Positions 21,601 through 33,794 of a stretch of DNA of 64,000 nucleotides are shown one piece after another. The stretch covers positions 12,496,234 through 12,560,233 of the forward strand of contig JARZZO010000014.1 of NCBI GenBank assembly GCA_030544215.1, given 5' to 3'. The DNA is from Zantedeschia hybrid cultivar (lineage: Eukaryota > Streptophyta > Magnoliopsida > Alismatales > Araceae). The stretch's first letter is position 1; each line of letters starts with the position of its first letter. Below the pieces are notes generated by a model. That model had not been told where the DNA came from and ran no database searches. It was given only the letters and a program-made list of their open reading frames with translations. A program made the position numbers and the translations under genes.

Positions 21601-24600
21601 CCTCAAGTGAGAACTGACATCTGGTAACATTTCTAATACATCATAATTTCATATCAAATCTTATCACCTGAAAACTTGAGTAGAAACTAAATTACTTATA
21701 TTTATAAAAATAATTTCCATATTTTAAGACCTCTTTTTCACTTTTTTCCCACATGCCTTTGGAAAAGAACACAGGTAAGGATACTAATTTTACCTTCTCT
21801 GTCATATATTTGAAGACTGTCTTCTTTTGTCCTGCTTCATATATATTGCATTGAGATAAAATCTGACAGCAACCAGATGAGTGGAGGTTATAAAGTAACA
21901 AAAGGAGGACATAGATACTCCAATTTTTTATAAAAAGATGTATGTTAGCAGTCACCTGTGATTCTAAACTAGCACATACAGCATATATGCCCCAGTTTCT
22001 AGTGTAATTGTTATACAGATGAACTTTCCCAAATCGAACACGAGGATGTCGTTGTCTTGTCCCATCAAAGAAGCAATGATGAATCGTAACTCTGATACAT
22101 CTATCATCAGTGTGTGTGCAGTCTGCTCCAATTAACATTGTTTTATCGTGCAACAAGAAGTGACATCTGTTGACATGGAAATGGAATAAAAGTGAAGCAA
22201 AAATCTCTCATACATGACTACTGAATTTCTACGCAAGAATGGATTCGCAATAGGAAGGTCTAGATTAGTGAACATTTCAAGGGAGCCATCCTCACCTTGA
22301 GACAGTAATATCAGTACTTTGTCGTGTGATATCGATAAGTCCATCATCATAATCACACAGACTGCAACTATCTATCCATATGTGCCTTGACTTGGGCTTT
22401 ATTTGAATGCCATCAACATCATGTCCTCTGCCACCTTCAAATTCGATATTACAGATGATTATATGCTCGCATTCCTTTAATTGTAAGCCTTTGCCAGTGA
22501 GTTTAACTCTTTGACCTCGACCATCAATTGTCTTATAGGATGATACCCTCAAATATGATGAGAGATTAATGGTTCCAGACACTTCAAAGACAATCCAGAG
22601 TGGCTCTTTTCTTCGGCAGCCCTCACGAAGTGATCCAATTCCATCATCTGCATGAATGAAGATGAAATCAAGGAACCACTAGACATTGTGACAATGTAAA
22701 AAGGAAAAAGAAAAAGGATCATTACTGAGCAAAACTTTTTGCCAAAGGATACCCAATGTATATAAAAAGTTTACCTTTTCAGAGGGAAAGTGAACATTTT
22801 AGTAGTAGTTGTGAAATTGAAGAATAAACTATGGTAGAAAGAAAACTACACTGGACTCTGAAATATTTGCCTAAAAATTTGAGATATTTGCAGGGAAAAC
22901 CCTCATAATTTTTTATTTACATAAAAGGACATCTTAAAATCATAATATCATGATACCCTTCTTCAGCAGAAATATGGTCATGAATGCCTTTTTTTAATGT
23001 CATGAATAGCCCTCTTATAATAGTATGTTTCACATATGCAGTATACACGCCTCGGACAATGTTGAAAAGGAATTGGACTTTTTTTTTTTTTAATCTAAAG
23101 ATGGTATACATGAGATTGTGATTTCAAGAGATATTTTATGTAATAAAAAAATATAAGGAAATTTCACACCTATAATGGATCTGCATACTCATGATAATTC
23201 CAGAGGCCCATTTCTAATCATTCCTACAATAATTTTGCCATTTCTCACACCATTTATCATAATATTTTTAAGTGATAATAATGAGGCATTTTTTTCTCCA
23301 ATGACTTCAATAAGTTCTGTATTTTGTCCCCTTTCTCTATCCATGCTATTTCAAGGTCATCCTCCTCTTAACAAAGTCTTCTTGTGTTTCTATATTTTTT
23401 CCAGACCATCTCCAACTCTAAACCCATTTAATTGAAATAATTTAATTATTATAATAAATAGTTTTAAAGCACTATGGACATAGATATTATGAACTGTCAT
23501 GTATATGCTTTACACTCTTCGAGTTTTAAAGAGAGTTAAAACTAGTTTGAGCTATGTTATCAAAGGCGATCGCCTCGCTCGCCTAGGCGATGAAAAAGGT
23601 TGAGGCGAGCCAAGAGCGCCTGGCCTCGCCTCATGCTCGCCTCACTCACCTAGGCACTTGCCTATAAAGTCTATGTCAAATGTTTATTTCTTTTTTAATT
23701 ATGTAGTACTGCTTTTCTAACTCTTAATTATTCCAAAGTGAATGCCTCTTTTAACAATGTACAATACCATTTTTCTCTTACATGTTGTCACATTTTTTCT
23801 CTTTTTTCTTACATGTTGCTACATTATTTTCTTATTTTTGATAATTCTTAAGATCATGCACTACATATATGAGTGCTTTATACAAATTGATGATTGCATG
23901 TTGGTCATTGATGAGGCAGAATCCAATTCGGCCCATTAGAGCAGGCCCAAACCCCGTTCAGCCCAACAGCAGCAGTATCAGGCCCTCCGGGAGCCTCCAG
24001 CCCATCGGCGGCCCAACGGCCCTCGGCCCCACAAGCGGCACCGTCGCTCCCGGCCCAACAGGCTCCGGCCCATCAACCTAAGGCCCGGGGACAGCACGAC
24101 AGCCCAAGGCCCAGCAGGCTTCGGCCCCTCAGCGGCCCAACCCCCTTCGGCCCGATAGCCGAGTCCGGCCCACTCCGGGGGCGGATCCGGCACTATGGCG
24201 GTTTACCAGTAAGCCCAAACATAGTCCTATATCGGCTACCACCGTTAACCAACCTCTATCCTCTGCTATAAATACACCGCTATTTATTGCCAAAGGTATG
24301 CAACTCTTTGCCTCCGAGACCCTTAAGGACTACGGTCCAAATAGCATTAAAGCTACTTCTTGCCTTCTGAATCGAATCATCTTCAGGAGTTAACTTGACC
24401 GTCGGAGGGGGTTCATAAGGGCCAGAGCCCGGGACTCCTGCTGACCGGTCTTTCTTCTTCTTTCCCTCCCGCAGGGGCTCGGTTCGAATCATCGCCGACC
24501 TTCCCGAGTCGGTCTCGACCGCCGACCTCGGACTCCTCTCCCTGGTCTCGACGCCGTACGACGGCTGCCCCGCGACAGGAGGCTCGGCCCCGCGCTGTCC

Positions 24601-26816
24601 CCTCATCCGGCAAAAGAGCCTTCGGGCTCACTATCCAAGAGCAAGCCGAGTCCGAGACCCTTCCGGCCTCAGACCGTCTCCTTCAGTTTCGTCGCCTGAC
24701 GACGGTACGGCCAGAAGGAGCATCATCCGCGCCGCCCCTTCGCCCGCCGAAGGAGCCTCGGCCCCGACTTCCCGGAGACGAGCCCGCTCCGATCGAAGCG
24801 CCCTTCGGCCTTCGGACCCTCGTCTCCGCATCCGCCTCTTCGGCCTCCCGGATCCCCGTCGGGCCTCGGTAGCACCGATCCGAACCGGATTCGGATCCAC
24901 TTCTCCGGGTTCCAACCTCGGAATCCGGTCGTGATAGATCCGGTCTACATCAGTCATGATCAGTGTTTCTCAAGGTCCTATATATGATTATCTTGGATAT
25001 TTTATTTAGTTTCCTCATATTGTCATTTTCTTCCTTCATGATGTTGTATGGGAGAAACACATCGCCTCAATCGCCTAGGCATTTGAGGCTGAGACAAACC
25101 GTTGGTCGCCTCGCTCGCCTCTCGCCTTTGACTACATAGACTTTGAGGGAAACTATTGGTGTTAATAACATAATGAGAACAGAAAATGGCAGCCCAAGGC
25201 CGCAAGACCCTTGCTTCTATGAGGTTTGGGAAGCCAATTGTACACAGCCTTCCATGTTTTCTACAAAGAGGCTGCTTCCAGTTCTGAACCAATGACCTTC
25301 ATGTCATGATTGACCAACCTTACCATTGTACAAGGCTCCCCATGTGATAACATTATGAGAATAGGCTGGATGAATTGCAGAGAAACATCTAGTGTACATT
25401 ATGACCATCAAATTCTAAAACTTGAAAAAAGATTACATGGCTGTCATAATACCATTACAACATATGGGAGAGATTACTGGCAAGTGATGAAAAAGTCCAC
25501 GGAGACAAACTAGAGGTAGAAGGATGAAAATGTTGAGCTAGAGTCAAAGCAAAAGCCTCAAAGGATAGAAGTCATAGAAGAAAAGATACTATTTATATCC
25601 TTGGTTTCGCATCAGAGACAATATTGATTAAGTGGTATTGGACATGAAAGTATACAGCTCATACACTTCTCTCTCTTAGGAGCCCAACATCCCACATAAG
25701 TGGGCGTACGCTTCGCCCAAACATAATGGCCCAAGCCGTCTCCGTGTGACTTCTATCTAATCACAAAAAATAAATGTGTTCAGGGAGTCAGCCCAATTGC
25801 CAAAGCCCAACATCCTTCATAATCTATAATTCACCTGGCAAGCATCCACGATCCCTAGTCAATCATATAGAGAACCCCACCATTCCACCGTTCCTTTCTA
25901 TCCAATTCCCCCATCAGCTGTAACCTGATGATGCATCTATTCTACCAGCCTCAACTTCATAAGAAACTTTTCTAAGGTCTCCAATGTTCATCAATAATTG
26001 TTCTTTCTCTCATACTTTATTCTAAACCTAACATTTTGGACGGAATGCCACAACAATATGTGCTTCCTCTCATACTTAATGCTAAAACTAACACAATGGG
26101 AGGAAACTTCGGGGCAACCTGTAGCAAATCATTAGCTTCTTAATCTAACTCTTCCTCTTCACCGCCATAAACCACCACTTCGGGATCAGATCTAAACATT
26201 CAGCGCTTTACACGAGAAAAAATGGGAGAAAAAACTTGTCACTTAATAACCCCTCTTATTCATGTTGCATCAGCAATAATTGCCAACAACTAAGAACACA
26301 TGATTGGAAATCTCAAAGCAAACGAGATGTGCAGAAATTGCAGCAAAAACCCAAGGACGCAAAGAAATATTAACACCAAAAGCTATTCCCAGCCATCACC
26401 ACCGTCATTAGCTCCATGTCTATCCAGCACAAACAATTCCAAACACAGAACCGACCTCGAGCGCCGACCGACGGCGAGCGAGGTGGAGAGAAGGGTGCAG
26501 ACATACCCGCCAGAGTGGTGACGTGGTAGACGGGCCCGTGGAGGCCGCCGATGGCGTAGCGCCCGAAGCCCTCGGCCTGACCGGCGAGCGCCCGCAGGCT
26601 GCCGTCCACGTGCGCGTAGGGCAGGGCGGCCATCTCCTTCCCGGACGGGATCGCTGGCGCGATCGGGCACGGACGTGGCGGAGCTGGCGCTGCGGGAAAG
26701 AACGGAGGCGGTGTTGGTGGTGAAGGTCGTGGCGGGGGAGGGGCAAAGGTGGGGAATTGTGGGGCGGGGGCGTCGTGGCGCCTCCTGCGCGCCGCGGACG
26801 AGTAGCGGCCGCCCAT
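18668..26816 (-). CDS. Pectate lyase family 1 protein, five exons
   Basis: Exons on the minus strand are 26,816-26,507, 22,647-22,296, 22,166-21,956, 21,862-21,794 and 18,940-18,668. All junctions are GT-AG and phases agree, giving 404 residues. After a proline-rich N-terminus (about residues 18-56) come PYAHVDGSLR, then a parallel beta-helix with GGRGHDVDGIQIKPKSRHIW, IDSCSLCDYDDGLIDIT and the catalytic RHPRVR motif of PL1 enzymes. These enzymes cleave de-esterified pectin by calcium-dependent beta-elimination in the cell wall. No clear signal peptide is seen at the chosen ATG, which is odd for a wall enzyme, although a plant subfamily of this exon structure shares the PYAHVD start region. 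Intron 1 (3,859 bp) carries a solo LTR, and intron 4 (2,853 bp) a SINE. Exon 1 is far more GC-rich than the others. Confidence 0.9.
20536..20700 (-). mobile_element. Au-type SINE in intron 4 of the pectate lyase gene
   Basis: Read on the minus strand it starts GGGCGGGCCTGGAGCAACGG, containing a pol III A box. It has the B box GGGTTCGAACC about 60 bases in, then the typical AAGGCTGCGTACATCG segment and a short T-rich tail after GTACGTCC. This order and these blocks match the Au SINE family spread through flowering plants. GAGAAGG on both sides may be the target duplication. It has the same orientation as the host gene. Confidence 0.82.
23556..25137. mobile_element. Small inverted-repeat DNA element split by the solo LTR
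   Basis: The left end CTATGTTATCAAAGGCGA (about 23,556) and the inverted right end CTATGTAGTCAAAGGCGA (ending about 25,137) agree at 16 of 18 bases. Both ends carry clustered CGCCTCGCTCGCC/GCCTAGGCG subterminal motifs. Removing the solo LTR (23,909-24,952) leaves about 0.53 kb without coding capacity. TTTGAG occurs just outside both ends, offset by two bases on the right, as a possible target duplication. It looks like a non-autonomous hAT-like element, but the superfamily is not certain. Confidence 0.55.
23909..24952 (+). mobile_element. Solo LTR of the same gypsy family, in intron 1 of pectate lyase
   Basis: The 1,044-bp copy opens TGATGAGGCAG and closes CTACATCA, clearly homologous to 16,579-17,632. 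GTCAT flanks both sides (23,904-23,908 and 24,953-24,957), showing a complete LTR with no internal region. That is the product of recombination between the two LTRs of a former full element. It lies antisense to the pectate lyase gene and has its own TATA box (24,266). Confidence 0.95.
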
Positions 26817-29780
26817 GTGACCTGCAGCGCGCTGTCGGTGGGGTTTTGTGCCGAAAACCGCGGGTTAGCTGGGAGCGGCGTTCAGGAAAATAACGGACGG
26901 GAATATTGGGTTCAGGTCGACGTTTCCACCGGGACGCGCACATCGCATAACGAGCTTAGTTGGGGGCACTGAGACCTGAAGAATGAAGGATCGATGCTTT
27001 CTGCCCAGGAAGACATGTAACATCTGCTTGGAAGCGTCCAAAGCATAGATTTGGATTAGTTGTGGGGTAACGTTTTCTAGAACGAGATTGTCTGGAGTTA
27101 TGTATTTGGACCATCCAGCATTTTCAGATACATAAAATAGAATTGTACGAAAGTATATAAGTCATTTATCTTTAAAAATGATGTGACCAATACACCTACG
27201 GTTCAAGTTCATATGTCTGAAGGTGTTGAACGGTCTAAACACACATGATCCAAATGATCTCGTTTCACGTTTCTTCTAAGGGATCTTGCTCGGTATGTTC
27301 TTCTAGATGCGAGTGATATGTCATTGCTCTGGCTTTGAGCGGTAAGAATACAATGCAACTCTTGGATTCAGGAGATGGCTTCGGAAGAAGTGTGTCGATA
27401 CTCAAAAATAGATATTTTTTATGAAGTAGATATTCTCTAAGTATAAGGTTAACCTGAAATCAGTCAATATATAAAAGGAAAGATTTTAAAACTCTTTGGT
27501 GCACTGTTTTTCTCATTCCCAATGAGAGACGAACTTGAAAATCACTCTCCTCTTTCTATACTTATTGAGTTCCAACCAAATCTGACAAGAGCCAGACTTT
27601 TTTTTTATGAGCCTTTACTTGCTGCACTGCAGTGCAATACTTCTTCGCCATGAGCGGACAGTCATTGGATCACAGCAGTAAGGTGATATTGTTTTATTTT
27701 TCTATTTTTTTAAATCCAAGACAATGGAGGCAATTTCTAACCATCTTATCTTTGTTGCTGCAGCTGTCTGATCTAAGTAGCTGGGACAGCTGCCCCGCTT
27801 ACAGTGCAGAAGCATTGCACTTCAACAAATAAAACTCATTTTTACATGGTTGATGTGTCCACTGTTTGAGGCGTGTTCAGGGTCTCATGATTTTGTGAGT
27901 ATCAAAAAATTGGAGTGAAATTAAAATAGCTTTTTATATATACTCTTATAAATTACTACGTAATGTTATGAATATATGAATATTCTCACAAAAAAGTTGT
28001 AATTATATCTTTTAATCAAATTATCATGAAAAGTTTGTTTAATTATGTTAAAATCAGAAATATATATGTAAAACTCCGATGAATTTAAGGGAATATGTGC
28101 AAAAATATTAGAATTTTTTTTGACACATTTAGTAAGAGTTCACACTGTTATGACAAAAAGTATAATTGTATTATTTAAATTAGATATTTTTTTTATAACA
28201 ATTAGAGTCAAGAGTATACATTCAAGAGTAATACTTGTTGCAATAAAGATGCGTGCTGCATGCACCGTCATTGTAGTGGGTTATTATTTTTTTTTCTTAG
28301 GTCGCCTCTGAGGTGCCTTAATCATCTTGTCCGATCGGACGATCTAAAAAAAATCTGAAAAATCAAAGCGACTCCGTCCGTACATTTTTTTTACTGTTCA
28401 TTGAACTCAGTTTTTATTTTTCAGATTTTTTGAGGTTATCCGATCGGACATTGTACTATACGGATAATTAGGGCACCTCATGGGCGACCTAGAAAAAAAT
28501 AACTTTTTTTTAACCCATTGCAATGACGGTGTGTGCTGACGATGCGTGCAGCACACACCGTCATTGCAGTAAGTATTGCTCTACATTCAAATATGACCGT
28601 TTATAATAATGTGTGCATATATATGTAGAGAAATGCTAGAATGTGCTTGTTTTGAACCCCATCCTTATATAATTTTTTTTTATATAAAATTTTAAATATT
28701 TAATAATCTTTTTAGGGTTGTTTTTATCTTTTGGAATTTTATTTTGACCATCTGATCATAATTCGATATTAAAACTCGATCTTAGCCGTCTATTTGGCAT
28801 ACGTAACTTTTAATTTTTTAAAAAGCATAAAAAATAATAAAAAATCAGAAACTTGTCAGACTAGTCCCTATGATTTTTCTCATTTAGTATTTATTATCAA
28901 TTTACGAATGTAAAATCGGATAACTTATGTTAAAAGTCTTGAAAAATTAAAATATTAAAGGATAGTTAAATATTTATAAATTTATCATAACTTTTATTTT
29001 TTTTTAACATGAATAAGTATGTGATTTAACCACAGAGAGATGGCGGCTTGTGGGAAGGAAATGTTGGCTTGGGTGCACAATAAGCAAGAGATATATTGGC
29101 ACGTGGGAAGGGGATGTTGGCTTGTAGAGGGTGTTGGGCAGTGGACGTTGACTGGGGTGTTAAGGTAAGAGTACCTTACATATCTTTTATTTTTATATAA
29201 CACCTAATTAATAATAAGTACATTTTATATTTGTCAAACATAAATTTTGATCATTATTTGCAGATGTATATAATAGCACAAGCTTTAAAATGTCCCCTAT
29301 TAGTCATTACAACTCTCCTTTGGTGTCATTTCTCAAATGTCCCTTATTACTCACGCTCCTGTTCTCGCCTCGTTCCCCGCGGCCCCGTGGGCCCTGCCTC
29401 GTCTTCCCTCACAGGCGAAAAAGGTACACAGGGGGGTTTGGAATTCTACAAAACCGGGAAAGAGAGAGGTCTCCGAAGGGAGAAGACCCCGCCACGCACA
29501 GGTCGCGTCGCGACTCGCGACCAACCTTTTTTTTTAATTCTTCTTCTTCTTCCCCGCCGCCCCACCTTCCTCCTCGTCCATGGCGGAAGTACTGCCTCCT
29601 CTCCCACTTTCTCCCGTCTTCCTCAGCTCCAGCGACGCTGGAGGCGACGGCACCTCACGTGCCTGTCTGGTTCTCCGCTTGGCCTAGGGTTTCGGCTGCG
29701 TGATCCGTCGGAGATCGGAGAAGAACGGATGGGGATCGAAGAAGGTATCGTGTTGTTCTTCCCTCTATCGCCCTCTTCTG
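26817..29780. other. Shared upstream region of divergent pectate lyase and ankyrin genes
   Basis: About 3 kb between two start codons facing away from each other. No coding sequence is recognised. It holds a MITE (28,248-28,570), AT-rich DNA (27,840-29,030) and pyrimidine-rich sequence before the ankyrin gene (29,530-29,660), likely its 5' leader. Confidence 0.6.
28248..28570. mobile_element. MITE with long terminal inverted repeats
   Basis: The left arm (CACCGTCATTG...GGGTTATTA...AGGTCGCC...GAGGTGCC...GTCCGATCGGA, 28,263-28,341) reappears inverted in 28,438-28,533. The unpaired centre is only about 100 bases, so nearly the whole element folds back. The block GATGCGTGC(A/T)GCA..CACCGTCATTG also occurs as a direct repeat at 28,248 and 28,541, just outside or at the ends. 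No ORF. Superfamily not assigned. Confidence 0.75.
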
Positions 29781-29833
29781 ATGTCGTTTCCATGCTTCGA
29801 ATTGGATCGAATGATGCCTTTGTGTGCGTTTGA
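29580..29833 (+). promoter_or_regulatory. Two upstream ORFs before the ankyrin gene start
   Basis: uORF1 runs from the ATG at 29,580 to the TAG at 29,687 (35 codons). uORF2 runs from 29,729 to the TGA at 29,833 (34 codons), out of frame with and overlapping both candidate main starts (29,781 and 29,811). If the transcript begins upstream of 29,580 and is unspliced here, they would lower translation of the main ORF. GAAG|GTATCG inside uORF2 could instead be a splice donor, which would remove this arrangement. Confidence 0.4.
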
Positions 29834-32800
29834 TGAAGGGGGAGAGAGGGATTTGGAGCTGGGAATCGGCCCCGGCCCCATCAGAAACCCAAATTCTGGA
29901 TGTGTCCTAAACGGTTCGCCGCTGCCATCGCCGTCCCCGTCGCCTACGGCGGCGTCGGCGGCGCCGGCGTTGGTGTTGTCGAACTCGGGAAAGAGGATGG
30001 ACCAGTCGGGGAAGAAGAAGTACGTCAAACAGGTTACCGGGCGGCACAACGACACGGACATGCACCTGGCGGCGCAGCGAGGGGATCTGGCGGCGGTCCG
30101 GCAGATCCTGAGCGATATCGACGCGCAGATGATGGGGACCGCCGTCGGGGCGGATTTCGACGCCGAGGTGGCGGAGATCAGGTCCGCGGTGGTGAACGAG
30201 GTGAATGAGCAGGGGGAGACGGCGTTGCTGATAGCGGCGGGGAAGGGTTTTCTGGATGTGGTGGAGGAGCTGCTGAAGTATGCGGACAATGAGGGTGTTG
30301 CGAGGAAGAACGCGTCGGGGTTTGACGCTTTGCATGTGGCTGCTAAAGAAGGGCACCGAGGTGAAATCTTTTAAACTTTTTTCGCTGTAATTTTTTTCCC
30401 TTTTGAATTTGTTTGAGTTTCGGGTCTTTTGGATTATTAATGTTTTGAGGAGGAGATATCTGGTTTCCCATGGATTTGTACTCTATCGGAGATAATGTCA
30501 CACAGTTCTTACTTCTGTATGGCCGTGGATATGTTTGCTAGCTGTGGAGTTTGTCTCATGTTTCTGTCTCTGATGACTGAAACGTGAAAAACCTGTAACA
30601 CAAGTTATTGAAGGTATATAGTGGTAATGATGCCAAAGGAATGCTGAGATGCTTCATCATAGTTACATAATTATACTAATTATTGGATTCTTCCGTAGGT
30701 TATTTTGCCACTATTGTTTTCTACCAGGGATTGTGATCTTGGTTAACCATGGTTACTATAATGAAAAAATTGCATTGCCTTTGTTGGAAAATGCTTGTTG
30801 AAGGGCATTGGAGCACAACGTGTTTGGTTTTCCTTGCTGGCTCTTCCAAGGATGAATTTTTCTGCACATCTCCTAATCTTCAAGTTATTTTGGAGGAGAT
30901 CACGAGGCTAAATTCCTGTTGAAAACATGTTTTGTACTCTGATCCTGTGCGTTGGTTTCCGGTGCACACTGAATCAACAGATAGGCTGAATATTTATTTG
31001 CAGATATTCTTTTATCAATCACATTCAGGAAAATGACTGTTCATAGCTTCTTTCTTTGAAGGCAATTACCTGCTTTCTTAAAAAATGATAAAAAAATGAG
31101 AAAATTCATTCAGCTCTATTCCATCTCCAACTTCTATATGAGCTAAGGTCGAAACTCCTACTTCTCCATTTCTATCACCATTTCTCACTCCCATCATTGA
31201 ACTGCATAATAGTTCTTCTTAAGGAAAACTGTATCAACTTGAGGCTTTAACTTGTGTCACTATTGCTGTCATCTATCTGATAATACCAACATAAGCTTGC
31301 CTTTCTAGTTTCTAATAGCCACTTCAACCTAAGACCAAAATTGAGATGGGTTCCTTTTTAATGGTTGTTACCTTGTCAATGTTTGGAAACTGGAGGTTTG
31401 GTGACTCCTTGATCCCTCCCAATGCCATTCCAAATGCAAGTTGTATCCAATTATGCAAGCTGGATTGAACTATTAGCTAATCTTGACCCTGTTCCATTAC
31501 TTGACATATATATCAAATAGAAAATGTTAAACACAACTCATACGTTAAGTTGGTTGAGTGCTGTTGTGATTCAAGGTAAAAGTAGTTAATGATATGGTTC
31601 CCTACCGATTTTATGTTCACATAAAGGTACCATATTTTAGATAATGACATATCCAACCACTGAATGGTGCAAATGTCTGATCTGATAGGTGTTACTAGCA
31701 GGCTCGAACCAGTGAATGGTGCAAATATTCAATCCGATAGGTGTAGCTAGCAGGCTCTACTTTGATACCTATGGAACTTGCTTATGCTCAAACTTCCCTC
31801 TCTATCATCTGAGGGAGAAGGGTGAAGTGCACTTAAGTAAATTGCCGTTTACACGTATGCCACATATATTAATGTTTGAAGTGAATTTAAAAAATGTTCA
31901 TGGAGACGTGGATTATATGCAAGGATTTTGTTGCAGATAATGCATGCATTACAATTGTTTGTGTTTGTTGTAGACTTGGCAGGACGTCTAGTTATGTTCA
32001 ATTTAACATACATTATTCACATGGAACATGATTCTTCCTATTATCTGCTAAAGAAACACTATTTACTAAAGAGGGGTGGGGGAATCCAATCTATTTTGGT
32101 TCATTGAGAATGGTGAAGAGATAGACAAATTGCAAGTGTTCAAAAGAGTATGATGGAGGTGGAAGAAAATTGTTTGAAATGAATGTCAATAGAATCAATA
32201 AATAAGGATGTGGATCAAGTTCCTGAACTCTTGATTAAGGTTATGCTTATATTAGGGATATTTTTTGTTACACCCTCAAGCTTGGGTGTTGTGGGGCAAA
32301 AAATTGCTTCACAAGGGTTGTGATAATGTGTAGTGAATCAGTCACGAGTCGGACAGGAAGAGAGGGATACCTGTGAGGTAAAGCGACGTAGAGCCACCAT
32401 AGTGTAGAGCTACCACTGCATTTCGGGGTTGAATTAGTCCCAACATTGGAAAACAAAAAAAGTTGTTAGGCCATGTATGTGGGATTTGTATCTATAACTT
32501 GTGAGGCACCTTTTCAGGACAAAACTGTGCAGGATTGGTCCAAAGCAAATAATACCGTAGAAGGGTTAGATCAGGTCGCTTCAGAATGATATCAGAGTAG
32601 GACCTGTGTAGTACGATATAGGTTGGTTTAGAGATGAACCACGTCGAGGTTGGTGGGCCTGCAATGACCCAATCACAAATCAGGTAGGAGGAGAGAGCTA
32701 CCTATAAGAAAGGGCTATCCGCAAGTGAAGCAATGTAAAGCCGCCATAGTGTGGAGCTGCATGGTGTGTAGCTATCACTGCGTTTGGGGACTGAGGCGAA

Positions 32801-33756
32801 ATGAATCAAATGAGTCCTGTATCGGAAAACAAAAAAGCTACTGGGTTATATATGAAAGTGCCGTATCTTTAGGCGCCTTTTCGAGACAAAACTTAGTGGG
32901 TTTACCACAAAGCGGACAATGCCTCACAAGGGTTGGATCGGATCGTTATAGAATGGTATTAGAGCGGGCTATGTGCAATATAATGTGCGATGGTTCGAGG
33001 ATGAACCATGTCAAAGCTGGTGGATTTGTAGTGACCCAGTCACAAGCCGAATAGGAGGAAGGGGGCTCCCCGTAGGAAAGGATTATCCGTGAGGTAAAGC
33101 GGCGCGGAGCCACCATGGTGTATGAGTACAACTGCATCTAAGGGCTGAATAAGTCCCACATCAGAAATCGAAAAAAGTTGCTAGGTTATATACATGGGAT
33201 TTGTATCTGTAACTTGTGAAGCGTCTTTTAGGGACAAAATTGTGCCGACTTGGCCTGAAGTAGGCAATACCTCACAAAGGTTGGATCAGTCGTTACATAG
33301 TGGCTACGCCTGCAACTTTGGATGGGCCAACTTGAGCATACCATTGATGGGTTGGGCTGGGTTAGGGGTGAGCTCAAACCGGCCCATGGTTGGCTTGGGT
33401 TGGAACACTTGGGTCACCCAACCCACCTGAGCCCAACCATATAAACATGAAAATTCCTTATTCATAACCCTAAACCTAATGAGAAAATGAAGACATGCCT
33501 TCTTTGATGCAGGACAGTAGGGGAAAGAGGGAAGAATGGCTCAAAGGCTGGGATCAAGGGTACAACATGGGAGAGAGATAAAGGAATGAGAAGGAGAAGG
33601 TGAGAGGGGGAGGGGAGGGAGAAGACCTAGGGCATCACATCCTAGCAGACAACCCCCATCTTAGGAGACTCTCACTGTGGTGGCACACACGTTTCCCCCA
33701 TTCAAGCATCCATTCATTAGCATTCATCTCTTCTTCCCCAATAGGGGGATACAAGA

Positions 33757-33794
<38 letters not shown>

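Noticed and set aside
22917..23435. Short ORFs in intron 1 of the pectate lyase gene
   Set aside because: AT-rich, hydrophobic chance ORFs with no conserved motif.
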